A stretch of DNA of 64,000 nt, from positions 1 through 64,000 of the forward strand of contig CAWHXG010000005.1 of the NCBI GenBank assembly GCA_963833235.1, in the 5' to 3' direction. The notes below the pieces were generated by a model. The model saw only the letters and a list, made by a program, of their open reading frames with translations. It was not told where the DNA came from and made no database searches. The position numbers were made by a program, and so were the translations under genes. The DNA is from CAWHXG01 sp963833235. Its GTDB lineage: Bacteria > Pseudomonadota > Alphaproteobacteria > Rhodobacterales > Rhodobacteraceae. This document shows positions 41,411 through 50,696 of this stretch, in pieces. The number at the start of each line of letters is the position of its first letter. Positions within the stretch are counted from its first letter, which is position 1.

Positions 41411-42886
41411 ATGACCCCATCCGACAAGCCCGACCCGCAGGACGCGGACGACGCCAACCTGCGGGCGGCGCCGATGATGGAGCCTCCCGAGGAGCCGGAG
41501 GACGAGGCGCTGGAGCCCGACGAGCCGCGCAAGGAGGAGCCGCGCGAGCAGTCGCTCGACCCGCGCCGCGTGCAGCAGATCCGCGCCACCGTGGCCTCGG
41601 GCGACAAGCCCGGGCTGGCCGCGCAGCTGGGCGAGATGCACCCCGCCGACATCGCCGACCTGCTGGAGCAGATCGGCGAGCTCGACAGGAACGCGCTGCT
41701 GGCGATGTGGTCTGGCGAGATGGTCGGCGACGTCCTGTCGGAGCTCGACTGGGGCCTGCGCGAGGAGGTCATCGAGCAGCTCGAACCCGAGCAGCTCAGC
41801 CAGGCCGTCCGCGACCTGGAAACCGACGACGTGGTCGATCTGGTCGAAGACCTCGACAAGGCCCAGCAGGACCTGATCCTGAACGCGCTGGAGGCCGGCG
41901 ACAGGCTCGCCGTGGAGCGCGCGCTCAGCTACCCCGAGGAAAGCGCCGGCCGCCTGATGCAGCGCGAGGTCGTGGCCGCGCCCGAGCACTGGACCGTCGG
42001 CCAGACCATCGACCACATCCGCGCCAACGACGACCTGCCGGAGCAGTTCTACCACATCATACTGGTGGACCCCCGGATGCGGCCCACCGGCTACGTGGCG
42101 CTCGGGCCCATGCTGGCGGCCCGCCGCTCCGTGCGCCTGACCGACATCACCGAAGACAGCTTCCGCGTCATCGCCGTCGCCGACCGCGAGGAGGATGTCG
42201 CCTACGCCTTCAACCAGTATCACCTGATCTCGGCGCCGGTGGTCGACGAGGCCGGGCGGCTCGCCGGGGTCATCACCATCGACGACGCGATGATCGTGCT
42301 CGACGAGGAGCACGAGGAAGACATCCTGCGCCTCGCGGGCGTGGGCGAGGGAAGCCTCTCCGACAGGTTCCGCGACACGGTGCGCTCGCGGCTGCCCTGG
42401 CTCGCGGTCAACCTGGTGACCGCCATCGTCGCCTCGGTGGTCATCGCGCAGTTCGAGGCCGCGCTGACGCAGATCGTGGCGCTGGCGGTGCTGATGCCCA
42501 TCGTCGCCTCGATGGGCGGCAATGCCGGCACGCAAAGCCTCACGGTCGCCGTGCGGTCCTTGGCCACAAAGGACCTCACCGGCTCCAACGTCCTGCGCGT
42601 CGTGCGGCGCGAGGCGATGGTGGGGCTCTTCAACGGCGTCGTCTTCGCCGTGGTCATGGGGGTGGTGGGGATCGTCTGGTTCGGGTCGTTCGCCCTTGGC
42701 GGGGTGATCGCGGTCGCCATGGTCATCAACCTGCTTTTCGCCGGCCTCTCGGGCATCCTCGTGCCGGTGGTGATGGACAGGATGGGCGTCGATCCGGCGC
42801 TCGCCTCCGGCACGTTCGTCACCACCGTCACCGACGTGGTGGGCTTCTTCGCCTTCCTCGGCCTCGCCACCCTGGTGCTTCTGTGA
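41411..42886 (+). CDS. mgtE: Magnesium transporter MgtE
   Basis: A 491-residue Mg2+ channel. An acidic, Pro-rich leader (about 1-50) is followed by the MgtE N-domain (about 65-165, superhelical, DLLEQIGELDRNALLAMW), two CBS domains (about 170-300) and five transmembrane helices (about 335-491). The pore signature MPIVASMGGNAGTQSL near 375 is intact. Acidic residues between CBS and pore (DEEHEEDILRLAGV) match the Mg2+-sensing connector. No Mg2+-type riboswitch was recognised in the 148 bp upstream. Its stop overlaps a small GTG frame. Confidence 0.95.
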   Translation: MTPSDKPDPQDADDANLRAAPMMEPPEEPEDEALEPDEPRKEEPREQSLDPRRVQQIRATVASGDKPGLAAQLGEMHPADIADLLEQIGELDRNALLAMWSGEMVGDVLSELDWGLREEVIEQLEPEQLSQAVRDLETDDVVDLVEDLDKAQQDLILNALEAGDRLAVERALSYPEESAGRLMQREVVAAPEHWTVGQTIDHIRANDDLPEQFYHIILVDPRMRPTGYVALGPMLAARRSVRLTDITEDSFRVIAVADREEDVAYAFNQYHLISAPVVDEAGRLAGVITIDDAMIVLDEEHEEDILRLAGVGEGSLSDRFRDTVRSRLPWLAVNLVTAIVASVVIAQFEAALTQIVALAVLMPIVASMGGNAGTQSLTVAVRSLATKDLTGSNVLRVVRREAMVGLFNGVVFAVVMGVVGIVWFGSFALGGVIAVAMVINLLFAGLSGILVPVVMDRMGVDPALASGTFVTTVTDVVGFFAFLGLATLVLL

Positions 42887-43029
42887 GCGTCTCCGACGGT
42901 GCGGCCGGGGCCAGGCGCGGCGTCCAGGCGCAGACCGGGTCCGCCTCGGCGCCGAGTTCCGGCACGGGCGTCGGCGCGGCGGTGGGCTTCCTCGCCGTCC
43001 CGGTGCTCACCACGCCGGTGCTCCCGTGA
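42883..43029 (+). CDS. Possible small protein between mgtE and the folate enzyme
   Basis: A 48-codon frame starts at a GTG overlapping the mgtE stop (GTGA) and ends in a TGA that overlaps the next gene's GTG. It encodes an Ala/Gly/Ser-rich start and a hydrophobic end (AVGFLAVPVLTTPVLP). The double coupling would let ribosomes pass from mgtE to the next gene. No family is recognised; it may be an accidental bridge frame. Confidence 0.3.
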   Translation: MSVSDGAAGARRGVQAQTGSASAPSSGTGVGAAVGFLAVPVLTTPVLP

Positions 43030-43619
43030 GCGCGCCCGCCATGACGGCCGACAAGCGCAGCGCCCGCGAGGCCGCTACCGCCGCCCGGCGCCGCGCCCAG
43101 GCCCGGGCCGATCCCGCCCCGGCGCTGGCGGCGCTGGATGCCCTGCTGGCGGAACGGGCAGGGCAGGTCGTGGCCGGCTACCTTCCCATGCGCACCGAGA
43201 TCGACCCGCGCCCTGCGATGGCGCTTGCGGCGGCGCGCGGGCCCGTGTGCGTGCCGGTGACCCACGGGCGGGGCAGGGGGCTGACCTTCCGGGCCTGGCG
43301 GCCGGACGCGCCGCTGGTCGATGGCGGCTTCGGCACGCAGGTGCCGGCAGAAGGTGCCGCGCTGCGCCCCGACGTGCTGATCGTGCCTTGCCTCGCCTTC
43401 GATGCCGCGGGCACACGCCTCGGCTACGGCGCCGGCCATTACGACCGCACCCTCGAGGCCCTGCGTGCCGAGGGCCCTTGCTTCGCCATCGGCCTCGCCT
43501 TCGCCGCGCAGCAGGTAGAAGGCCTGCCCACGGAGCCCACCGACCAGCCGCTCGACCTGGTCGTCACCGAGCGCGGCACGCTCTACCCGGGCCGCCCCAC
43601 CCACCCGGCTCGCCCATGA
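43026..43619 (+). CDS. 5-formyltetrahydrofolate cyclo-ligase
   Basis: A 197-residue enzyme that converts 5-formyl-THF to 5,10-methenyl-THF with ATP. Conserved parts: the N-terminal Lys/Arg-rich KRSAREAATAARRR, GYLPMRTEID (substrate loop), VPVTHGRGRGLTFRAW and the glycine motif FDAAGTRLGYGAGHYDRTL near 130-148. The start at GTG 43026 is coupled upstream; ATG 43041 is an alternative. It overlaps the next gene by four bases. Confidence 0.9.
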   Translation: MSAPAMTADKRSAREAATAARRRAQARADPAPALAALDALLAERAGQVVAGYLPMRTEIDPRPAMALAAARGPVCVPVTHGRGRGLTFRAWRPDAPLVDGGFGTQVPAEGAALRPDVLIVPCLAFDAAGTRLGYGAGHYDRTLEALRAEGPCFAIGLAFAAQQVEGLPTEPTDQPLDLVVTERGTLYPGRPTHPARP

Positions 43620-44428
43620 GGCTGCTCTTTCTCGGCGACGTCATGGGCCGGTCGGGGCGCACCGCGATCGTCGAACGCCTTCCGAAGCTGCGGCAGGACT
43701 GGCGCCTCGACGCCATCGTCGTCAACGGCGAGAACGCGACCTCGGGCGCCGGGCTCTCGCCGGATCATGCCCGCGTCCTGCTGGACGCAGGGGCCGACGC
43801 GCTGACGCTCGGCGACCATGCCTTCGACCAGCGCGAGATGCTGGCCTTCGCCGAGACCGAAAAGCGCATCGTGCGCCCGCTGAACTTCGCCAAGGGCGCG
43901 CCGGGGCAGGGGCACCGGCTGATCGCGCTGCCGGGGGGGCGCAGCCTTCTGGTGGTGCAGGTGCTGGGCCAGGTCTTCATGAAGCGCCCCTTCGACGACC
44001 CCTTCTCGGCGCTGGAGCCCGTGCTGAAGGCGCATCCCCCCGGCGGCCGGGCGACGGCGGTGCTGGTCGACGTGCATGCCGAGGCGACATCCGAGAAGAT
44101 GGCGCTTGGCCATTGGTGCGACGGACGCGCCAGCGCCGTGGTCGGCACCCACACCCATGTGCCCACGGGCGATGCGCAGATCCTCCCCGCCGGCACCGCG
44201 TACCTGACCGACGCGGGCATGTGCGGCGACTACCTTTCCGTCATCGGGATGGAGCGCGACGAGCCGCTGCGCCGCTTCGTCACCGGCATGGGGCGCGGGC
44301 GGTTCACGCCCGCGGGTGGCGAGGCGACGCTCTCGGGCCTCTTCGTCGAGACCGACGACCGCACCGGGCTGGCCACGCGCCTGGCGATGGTGCGGGTCGG
44401 CGGCCGCCTGCAGCCGGCGGCGCCGTGA
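43616..44428 (+). CDS. YmdB family metallophosphoesterase (TIGR00282)
   Basis: A 270-residue dinuclear metal phosphodiesterase. Ligands in order: FLGDVMGRSGR (Asp8), VNGENATSGAGL (Asn, Glu), GDHAFDQ (Asp, His), VDVHAEATSEK (His) and GTHTHVPTGDAQIL (His, His). YmdB hydrolyses cyclic nucleotides such as 2',3'-cAMP and affects gene expression programs in Bacillus (family knowledge). An ATGA overlap couples it to the folate cyclo-ligase gene, a conserved neighbour pair in alphaproteobacteria. Confidence 0.9.
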   Translation: MRLLFLGDVMGRSGRTAIVERLPKLRQDWRLDAIVVNGENATSGAGLSPDHARVLLDAGADALTLGDHAFDQREMLAFAETEKRIVRPLNFAKGAPGQGHRLIALPGGRSLLVVQVLGQVFMKRPFDDPFSALEPVLKAHPPGGRATAVLVDVHAEATSEKMALGHWCDGRASAVVGTHTHVPTGDAQILPAGTAYLTDAGMCGDYLSVIGMERDEPLRRFVTGMGRGRFTPAGGEATLSGLFVETDDRTGLATRLAMVRVGGRLQPAAP

Positions 44429-44515
44429 GCCGGCAGGCGCGTAAGGCGCCGTCCGCGGCCGTGGCGGCATGATGCACAAAGGGCGGCGGGCACTTCAGGC
44501 GGCCGTGGCGGCCTC

Positions 44516-45478
44516 GTGACCGACTTGGCGGCGCCGCAGGCCCGCGTCGCGCGCGGCGAGCGGGCGCTCTACGCCGCCGTGCTGATCGCCCTCGGCATCG
44601 GCTGGGGCCTGACCCAGCCGATGAGCAAGATCGCCGTCGGCGGCGGCTACCGGCATTTCGGTCTGGTCTTCTGGCAGCTTGCCATCGGCGCGGTGCTGCT
44701 GGGGGCGCTGACGCTGGCGCGGGGCAAGGGGCTGCCGCTGCAGCCGCCGCACCTGCGGCTCTACGCGATCCTGGCGCTGATCGGCACGGTCGTGCCGAAT
44801 TCGGCCTCCTACGCCGCGGCGGTGCACCTGCCCTCGGGCATCCTCTCGCTCGTCCTCTCGCTGGTGCCGATGTTCGCCTTCCCCGTGGCGCTGGCGCTCG
44901 GCAACGACAGCTTCCGCTGGTCGCGCCTGGCGGGGCTTTCGCTCGGGCTCGGCGGCGTGGCGCTGATCGCGCTGCCGCAAAGCAGCCTGCCGGATCCACG
45001 GATGGCCGCCTACCTGCCGCTGGCGCTGGTGGCACCGTTCCTCTACGCGCTGGAGGGCAACTACGTGGCCCGGTGGGGCACCGCGGGGCTCGATCCGGTG
45101 CAGGTGCTCGCCGGCGCCTCGCTCGCCGGCGCCGCGGTGGCGCTGCCGCTGGCGCTCTTCAGCGGCCATTGGATCGATCCGCGTCCGCCCTGGGGCGCCC
45201 CGGACGCGGCCGTGGTGATCCTCTCGGCGATCCACGCGGCGGTCTACACGGGCTACGTCTGGCTGGTCGGCCGGGCCGGGGCCGTCTTCGCGGCGCAGGT
45301 CTCGTATCTCGTCACCGGCTGCGGCCTTCTCTGGGCGATGGCGCTGCTGTCCGAGCGCTATTCGCTCTGGATCTGGGCGGCGCTGGCGCTGATGTTCGCG
45401 GGCCTCTTCCTCGTCCAGCCCCGCCCCAGAACACCACTTGCGGCCACCGTGCCCTTGCAGGACGATGCCGCGTCATGA
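44516..45478 (+). CDS. DMT superfamily (EamA) transporter
   Basis: A 320-residue inner-membrane protein with ten hydrophobic helices in two EamA repeats (about 20-145 and 165-310). The first repeat has LIALGIGWGLTQPMSKIAV and the second FLYALEGNYVA. Such proteins export metabolites or amino acids; the substrate is unknown. A GTG start at 44516 was used. The 5' region of about 87 bases carries no strong promoter. It runs 13 bases ahead of the SLC13 gene, so the two are probably co-transcribed. Confidence 0.85.
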   Translation: MTDLAAPQARVARGERALYAAVLIALGIGWGLTQPMSKIAVGGGYRHFGLVFWQLAIGAVLLGALTLARGKGLPLQPPHLRLYAILALIGTVVPNSASYAAAVHLPSGILSLVLSLVPMFAFPVALALGNDSFRWSRLAGLSLGLGGVALIALPQSSLPDPRMAAYLPLALVAPFLYALEGNYVARWGTAGLDPVQVLAGASLAGAAVALPLALFSGHWIDPRPPWGAPDAAVVILSAIHAAVYTGYVWLVGRAGAVFAAQVSYLVTGCGLLWAMALLSERYSLWIWAALALMFAGLFLVQPRPRTPLAATVPLQDDAAS

Positions 45479-45491
45479 CCGCAGGCGCCCC

Positions 45492-47309
45492 ATGAACCTG
45501 ACCGACACGATGCCCGAACTGGTGGCCGATCTCACCCGCCTCACCGGCGGCCATCTGGAGGCCTACGTGGCGCTCGCCGTGATCCTGGCGATGTTCGTGG
45601 CCTTCATGCAGGATGCCTACCCGGCCGAGGTCGTGGCCATCGTCGGGGTTTCGGTGCTGCTGCTCATCGGGGTCCTGCCCTACGCAGAGGCGATCGAGGT
45701 CCTGTCGAATCCGGCCCCCTGGACCATCGCGACGATGTTCATCCTGGTAGGCGCGCTGGTGCGCACCGGCGCGCTCGACTGGTTCACCCAAGGCATCGAG
45801 GGCCGCACCCGCGGGCGGCCCCGCCTGGCCATCGCGGCGCTCCTGTGCTTCGTCGCGGCGGCCTCGGCCTTCGTCAATAACACCCCCGTGGTGGTGGTGA
45901 TGATCCCGGTCTTCATGCAGTTGGGCCGCTCCATGGGCCTGGCGCCGTCGAAGCTGCTGATCCCCGTCTCCTACGCCGCGATCCTCGGCGGCACCGTCAC
46001 GCTGATCGGCACGTCCACCAACCTGCTGGTCGATGGCGTCGGCCGCGCCCAGGGGCTGGAACCCTTCGGCATCTTCGAGATCACGCCGCTGGGCCTCGCC
46101 CATGTCGCCTGGGGCATGGTCTACCTGCTGTTCATCGCGCCGCACCTGCTGCCGGATCGCGAGAGCATGGCGAGCCTGCTGTCGAACAAGCGCTCGTCGA
46201 TGAAGTTCTTCACCGAGGTCGCCGTGCCCGAGGGCAGCGGCCTGATCGGACGGGCGGTCCGCGAGGTCGACCTTTTCAAGCGCGAGGGCGTGCGGCTGAT
46301 CGACGTGCTGCGCGGCGACGCCTCGCTGCGCCGCAACCTCGATGCCGTGGCGCTGGAGCCCGGCGACCGGGTCGTGCTGCGGACCCAGATGGCAGAGCTT
46401 CTGGGCCTGCAGAAAAGCCGCGACGTGCGCATGGTCGACAAGCTCTCCTCGGTCGAGACGACGACGGTGGAGGTGCTGATCACGCCCGGCTGCAAGATGA
46501 TCGGGCGCTCGCTCGGCTCCATGCGGCTGCGGCGGCGCTACGGCGTCTATCCGCTCGCGGTGCATCGCTCCAACCAGAACATCGGCCGGCAGCTCGACGA
46601 TCTGGTCGTCCGCGTCGGCGACACGCTGCTGCTGGAGGGCGCGCCCGACGACATTCACCGCCTGGCCACCGAGATGGGGCTGGTGGATGTGGCCACGCCG
46701 TCGGTCCGGGCGTTCCGGCGCAGCCATGCGCCCATCGCGCTGGCCTGCCTCGGCGGGATCGTCCTTCTGGCCGCGCTCGACGTGGCGCCGATCCTGCTGC
46801 TCTCGGTGGTCGCCGTCGCGGTCGTGCTGCTGACCCGCTGCATCGACGCGGAAGAGGCGTTCTCCTTTGTCGAAGGACGGCTGCTGGCGCTGATCTTCGC
46901 GATGCTCGCCATCGGGGCGAGCCTCGAGCATACCGGCGCCATCGGTCTGATCGTGGGCGGCATGACCCCCTATCTCGATGGCATGTCGCCCTTCTTCGTG
47001 ATCCTGTCGATCTACGCCGTCACCTCCACGCTCACCGAACTCGTCTCGAACAATGCCGTGGCGGTGGTTGTCACGCCCGTGGCCATAGCGCTCGCCCAGG
47101 CGCTCGGGCTCGACCCGCGGCCGCTGATGGTGGCGGTGATGATGGCGGCCTCGGCCAGCTTCGCGACCCCCATCGGCTACCAGACCAACACGATGGTCTA
47201 CGGGCCGGGCGGCTACCGCTTCACGGATTACCTGCGCGTGGGCATCCCGCTGAACATCTCCGTGGGGCTGCTCGCCTCGGCGCTGATCCCGCTGATCTGG
47301 CCGCTCTGA
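45492..47309 (+). CDS. SLC13/DASS-type permease with TrkA-C domains
   Basis: A 605-residue transporter. Two membrane halves (about 25-220 and 410-605) flank a cytoplasmic region with two TrkA-C (RCK_C) domains (about 225-400; LDAVALEPGDRVVLRTQ, LDDLVVRVGDTLLLEG). The helix-hairpin motifs ASAFVNNTPVVVVMIP and TELVSNNAVAVVVTP with TLIGTSTNLL and SFATPIGYQTN are the substrate and sodium sites of the DASS fold. Members with TrkA-C domains are often predicted sulfate or anion carriers. The substrate is not fixed by sequence. Confidence 0.87.
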   Translation: MNLTDTMPELVADLTRLTGGHLEAYVALAVILAMFVAFMQDAYPAEVVAIVGVSVLLLIGVLPYAEAIEVLSNPAPWTIATMFILVGALVRTGALDWFTQGIEGRTRGRPRLAIAALLCFVAAASAFVNNTPVVVVMIPVFMQLGRSMGLAPSKLLIPVSYAAILGGTVTLIGTSTNLLVDGVGRAQGLEPFGIFEITPLGLAHVAWGMVYLLFIAPHLLPDRESMASLLSNKRSSMKFFTEVAVPEGSGLIGRAVREVDLFKREGVRLIDVLRGDASLRRNLDAVALEPGDRVVLRTQMAELLGLQKSRDVRMVDKLSSVETTTVEVLITPGCKMIGRSLGSMRLRRRYGVYPLAVHRSNQNIGRQLDDLVVRVGDTLLLEGAPDDIHRLATEMGLVDVATPSVRAFRRSHAPIALACLGGIVLLAALDVAPILLLSVVAVAVVLLTRCIDAEEAFSFVEGRLLALIFAMLAIGASLEHTGAIGLIVGGMTPYLDGMSPFFVILSIYAVTSTLTELVSNNAVAVVVTPVAIALAQALGLDPRPLMVAVMMAASASFATPIGYQTNTMVYGPGGYRFTDYLRVGIPLNISVGLLASALIPLIWPL

Positions 47310-47409
47310 GGCGCCTCCGCACGGGCATTCCATGGCGCGCGCCGCTTCACCTTGCCAAGCCCCCGCACCCCCACCTATAGATCGCCCGCGTTGAACGGCG
47401 GAGGCACCG

Positions 47410-48150
47410 ATGGCCGGACATTCCAAATGGGCAAACATCCAGCACCGCAAGGGCCGGCAGGATGCCGCGCGCTCCAAGCTCTTCAGCAAGCTTGCCAAGG
47501 AGATCACCGTGGCCGCCAAGATGGGCGACCCCGACCCCGAAAAGAACCCCCGCCTGCGCCTCGCCGTGAAGGAGGCCAAGGGCCAGTCCGTGCCGAAGGA
47601 CGTGATCGACCGCGCCATCAAGAAGGCCATGGGCGGCGACGCCGAGAACTACGACGAGATCCGCTATGAGGGCTACGGCCCTGGCGGCGTGGCGGTGATC
47701 GTCGAGGCGATGACCGACAACCGCAACCGCACGGCCGGCAACGTCCGCTCGATGTTCGCCAAGAACGGCGGCAATCTCGGCGAGACGGGCTCGGTCAGCT
47801 TCATGTTCGAGCGCAAGGGCGAGGTCGTCTATCCCGCCGAGGTGGGCGATGCCGATACCGTTCTGATGGCCGCGATCGAGGCGGGGGCCGAGAACGTCGA
47901 GAGCGGCGAGGACGGCCACGTCATCCACTGCGCCGATACCGACCTCAACGAGGTCGCGGCGGCGCTGGAGGAAGCGCTTGGCGAGAGCGAGGCGACCCGC
48001 CTGATCTGGCAGCCGCAGACCTCGACCGAGCTGGAACTGGACGGCGCGCAGAAGCTCTTCAAGCTGATCGAGGCGCTGGAAGACGACGACGACGTGCAGA
48101 ACGTCACCGCGAACTTCGAGGTGTCCGACGAGGTGATGGCCGCCCTCTGA
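47410..48150 (+). CDS. YebC/PmpR family protein
   Basis: A 246-residue protein starting MAGHSKWANIQHRKGRQDAARSKLF, the fixed N-terminus of the family, followed by RYEGYGPGGVAVIVEAMTDNRNRTA and GSVSFMFERKG. YebC proteins were described as transcription regulators and more recently as factors that relieve ribosome stalling (established for relatives). The length is standard. It is monocistronic; upstream is 100 bp of spacer, and the 125 bp downstream show nothing specific. Confidence 0.95.
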   Translation: MAGHSKWANIQHRKGRQDAARSKLFSKLAKEITVAAKMGDPDPEKNPRLRLAVKEAKGQSVPKDVIDRAIKKAMGGDAENYDEIRYEGYGPGGVAVIVEAMTDNRNRTAGNVRSMFAKNGGNLGETGSVSFMFERKGEVVYPAEVGDADTVLMAAIEAGAENVESGEDGHVIHCADTDLNEVAAALEEALGESEATRLIWQPQTSTELELDGAQKLFKLIEALEDDDDVQNVTANFEVSDEVMAAL

Positions 48151-48275
48151 GCCCGACGTCTGCCGCTCCCGCGCCTTCGCCGCCTCCCTCCCCGCGCGTT
48201 CGCCGCCACTTTCCCCGCGCGGTCAACTGCCCACGCGTTCCCGGCCACCGCAATTCGCCCCGCGGCGCCTTGCCG

Positions 48276-49598
48276 CTACCGCGCGATCACCAGATCCGCC
48301 CGCAGCCCGCCGAACGCCTCGCTGCGCCCCAGCGTCAGGGTGCCGCCATGCTTGCGCGCGATGTCCGCCGCGATGGCCAGCCCCAGGCCCACGCCGGTCG
48401 CCTTGTCCTGGTTGCGGGCGGGGTCGAGCTGCGCGAAGGCCTTCAGCGCCTCCTGCCGCTGGCCCTGCGGGATGCCGGGGCCGTCGTCCTCCACGCTGAA
48501 GCGCACCCCCCGCGCCAGCGCGTCCAGCCCCACCCAGGCGCCGCTGCCGTGCCGGGCCGCATTGCCGATCAGGTTGTCGAGCGCGCGCGCCACGGCCATC
48601 GGCCGCATCGGCATCAGCGCCGCCGCATCCGCATGGGTCAGGGTCACCCGCCGCCCGGCCCGCTGCGCCGCGGTCACCACATCCGCCAGAAGCGCGCCCG
48701 GATCGGTCGCCACCGGATCGTCCAGCGCGTCGCCCCGCGCGAAGCTCAGGAACTCGTCCACCAGACGCTCCATGTCGCGCACGTCGCGCAGCATCGCCTC
48801 GGTCTCGTCGGGTTCGGCATCCAGCATCTCCAGCGAAAGCTTCAGCCGGGTCAGGGGCGTGCGCAGGTCGTGGCTGACGCCAGAAAGCATCAGCGTGCGC
48901 TGCTCGATCTGCCGCTCGATCCGGCCACGCATGTCGAGGAAGGTCGTGCCCGCCAGCCGGACCTCGCTGGCGCCCGCCGGGCGATACGCCACGTGCCGCC
49001 CCTTGCCGAACGCATCCGCCGCCTCCGCCAGCTGCTTGATCGGGCGCAGCTGATTGCGCAGGAACAGATAGGCGATCACCGTCATGAGCGCGCCCGTGAC
49101 GATCATCAGCACCAGAAGCTGATGCGGCGCCGAGGCGGTCACCCGGCTGCGCGGAAAGCTCAGGCGCAGCGGGCCGTGGCGCGTCTGCAGCGTGGCGTGC
49201 ACCTCCCGCAGGCTGCCGGCCACGTCGACCGCGGTGACCGCCGGCAGGCGCGCGTGCAGCGTCTCCACGATCACCCGGCCGGGCAGGTCCCAGGGCCGCC
49301 AGGCATCCGTTGCGGCCGGCGGCGCCGGAAGCTCGGTCGTGAAGCCCAGGGCATCGCCCACCTCGCGCACCAGCGCCGCCGCCGCCTCGGTGTTTTCGGC
49401 CCCGTCGGCGCGCCCCACCATGAAGTCCATCTCAATCAGGGCGCTGCGGGTCATCTGCCGCGTCACGTCCTCGAAGTAGCGCTGCACGAAGACCACCGTG
49501 ACGACGATCTGCAGCGTCAGGATCGGCAGGATCAGGATCAGCGCCGCCCTCGCATAGAGGCGGCGCGGCATGTAGCGTTTGAGCCAGTCCCAGGTCAT
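48276..49598 (-). CDS. Sensor histidine kinase, EnvZ-like
   Basis: A 440-residue membrane kinase. TM1 is at about 18-40 and TM2 at about 160-180, flanking a periplasmic sensor domain. HAMP follows (about 180-235, RNQLRPIKQLAEAADAFGKG). HisKA carries the phosphorylated His243 (SGVSHDLRTPLTRLKLS). The HATPase domain has the N box DNLIGNAARHG, G1 VEDDGPGIP and G2 TGVGLGLAIAADIARKHGG. No response regulator gene lies beside it, so the partner must be elsewhere. It converges on yebC and is divergent from the MBL gene, only 44 bases apart. Confidence 0.9.
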   Translation of the reverse strand: MTWDWLKRYMPRRLYARAALILILPILTLQIVVTVVFVQRYFEDVTRQMTRSALIEMDFMVGRADGAENTEAAAALVREVGDALGFTTELPAPPAATDAWRPWDLPGRVIVETLHARLPAVTAVDVAGSLREVHATLQTRHGPLRLSFPRSRVTASAPHQLLVLMIVTGALMTVIAYLFLRNQLRPIKQLAEAADAFGKGRHVAYRPAGASEVRLAGTTFLDMRGRIERQIEQRTLMLSGVSHDLRTPLTRLKLSLEMLDAEPDETEAMLRDVRDMERLVDEFLSFARGDALDDPVATDPGALLADVVTAAQRAGRRVTLTHADAAALMPMRPMAVARALDNLIGNAARHGSGAWVGLDALARGVRFSVEDDGPGIPQGQRQEALKAFAQLDPARNQDKATGVGLGLAIAADIARKHGGTLTLGRSEAFGGLRADLVIAR

Positions 49599-49642
49599 GG
49601 GGCGAAGCTTGGGCTTCGGGGCGCAGGGTGGAAAGGGGCAAA

Positions 49643-50557
49643 ATGGCAGGTCACGGCTTCGATCCGCCCGCCGGAACGGCGGTGACGCTGGCGCCGGGCC
49701 TGCGGCGGGTCCTGGCGCCGAACCCCTCGGCCATGACCTGGCGCGGTACCAACACCTATCTTCTGGGCGACCCTGCCGGCCCCGTCGCGGTCATCGATCC
49801 CGGCCCCGATCTGCCCGCGCACCTCCGCGCGATCCTCGCGGCAGCGCCCGGCGGCATAAGCCACGTGCTCGTGACCCACGCGCACGTGGATCACAGCGCG
49901 CTTGCCGGCCCGCTGGCCGCGGCGGCCGGCGCGCCGGTTCTGGCCTACGGCGACGCCGCGTCGGGGCGCAGCGCGGTCATGGCGCGGCTCGCGGCAGAGG
50001 GCCTGGCGGGCGGCGGCGAGGGCGTGGATGCCGGCTTCGCCCCCGACGTCCGGCTCGCCGACGGCGAGGAGGTCGCGGGCCCGGGCTGGCGCCTCACAGC
50101 CATCTGGACCCCGGGCCACATGGGCAACCACCTGAGCTTCCGCTGGCAGGAGGCGGCGTTCTGTGGCGATCTGGTCATGGGCTGGGCCTCTTCGCTGGTG
50201 TCGCCGCCCGATGGCGACGTGGCGGCCTTCCGGGCCTCCTGCGCGCGCCTCAAGGCCCTCGGCGCCAGCGTCCTGCATCCGGGCCATGGCGCGCCGATCG
50301 AAGATCCGGCCGGCCGCATCGACTGGCTGGTCGCCCACCGCGCTGGCCGCGAGGCGCAGATCCGCGCGGTCCTCGCGCAGGCGCCCGCCACCCTGCCGCA
50401 GCTTACCGCGGCGCTCTACGCCGAGACGCCGGCGCATCTGCATCCCGCCGCCTCCCGCAACGTCTTGGCGCATCTCGTCGATCTGCACGAACGCCGGCTG
50501 ATCGATGCCAGCCCGCGCCTCTCCCCCGATGCCCTCTTCTCCGCCACGCCCCCATGA
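49643..50557 (+). CDS. MBL fold metallo-hydrolase (LACTB2/glyoxalase-II-like)
   Basis: A 304-residue metallo-beta-lactamase-fold hydrolase. The metal motif THAHVDHSA gives His79, His81, Asp83 and His84; GHMGNHLSF, GDLVMG and HPGHG supply the rest. A C-terminal winged-helix domain (about 225-300, RQAQI..LAQAPATLPQLTAALY) is typical of the LACTB2-like group. It hydrolyses a small thioester or RNA-like substrate; the target is unknown. ATG 49643 has GAAAGGGG upstream; 49628 is an alternative. Confidence 0.87.
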   Translation: MAGHGFDPPAGTAVTLAPGLRRVLAPNPSAMTWRGTNTYLLGDPAGPVAVIDPGPDLPAHLRAILAAAPGGISHVLVTHAHVDHSALAGPLAAAAGAPVLAYGDAASGRSAVMARLAAEGLAGGGEGVDAGFAPDVRLADGEEVAGPGWRLTAIWTPGHMGNHLSFRWQEAAFCGDLVMGWASSLVSPPDGDVAAFRASCARLKALGASVLHPGHGAPIEDPAGRIDWLVAHRAGREAQIRAVLAQAPATLPQLTAALYAETPAHLHPAASRNVLAHLVDLHERRLIDASPRLSPDALFSATPP

Positions 50558-50621
50558 GGCCGATTTTTCTCCGGAGCCACTGGACGTACGGCGGCCGCCT
50601 TGCTAGGGGAGGCACCGGTAT

Positions 50622-50696
50622 TCCGGCGTAGCTCAGCGGTAGAGCAGTTGACTGTTAATCAATTGGTCGTAGGTTCGATCCCTACCGCCGGAGCCA
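50622..50696 (+). tRNA. tRNA-Asn (anticodon GTT)
   Basis: The acceptor stem TCCGGCG pairs with CGCCGGA; the D arm GCTC...GAGC, anticodon loop CTGTTAA (GTT), T arm GTAGG-TTCGATC-CCTAC, discriminator G and encoded CCA are all present. The D-loop is short (AGCGGTA). Confidence 0.97.
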
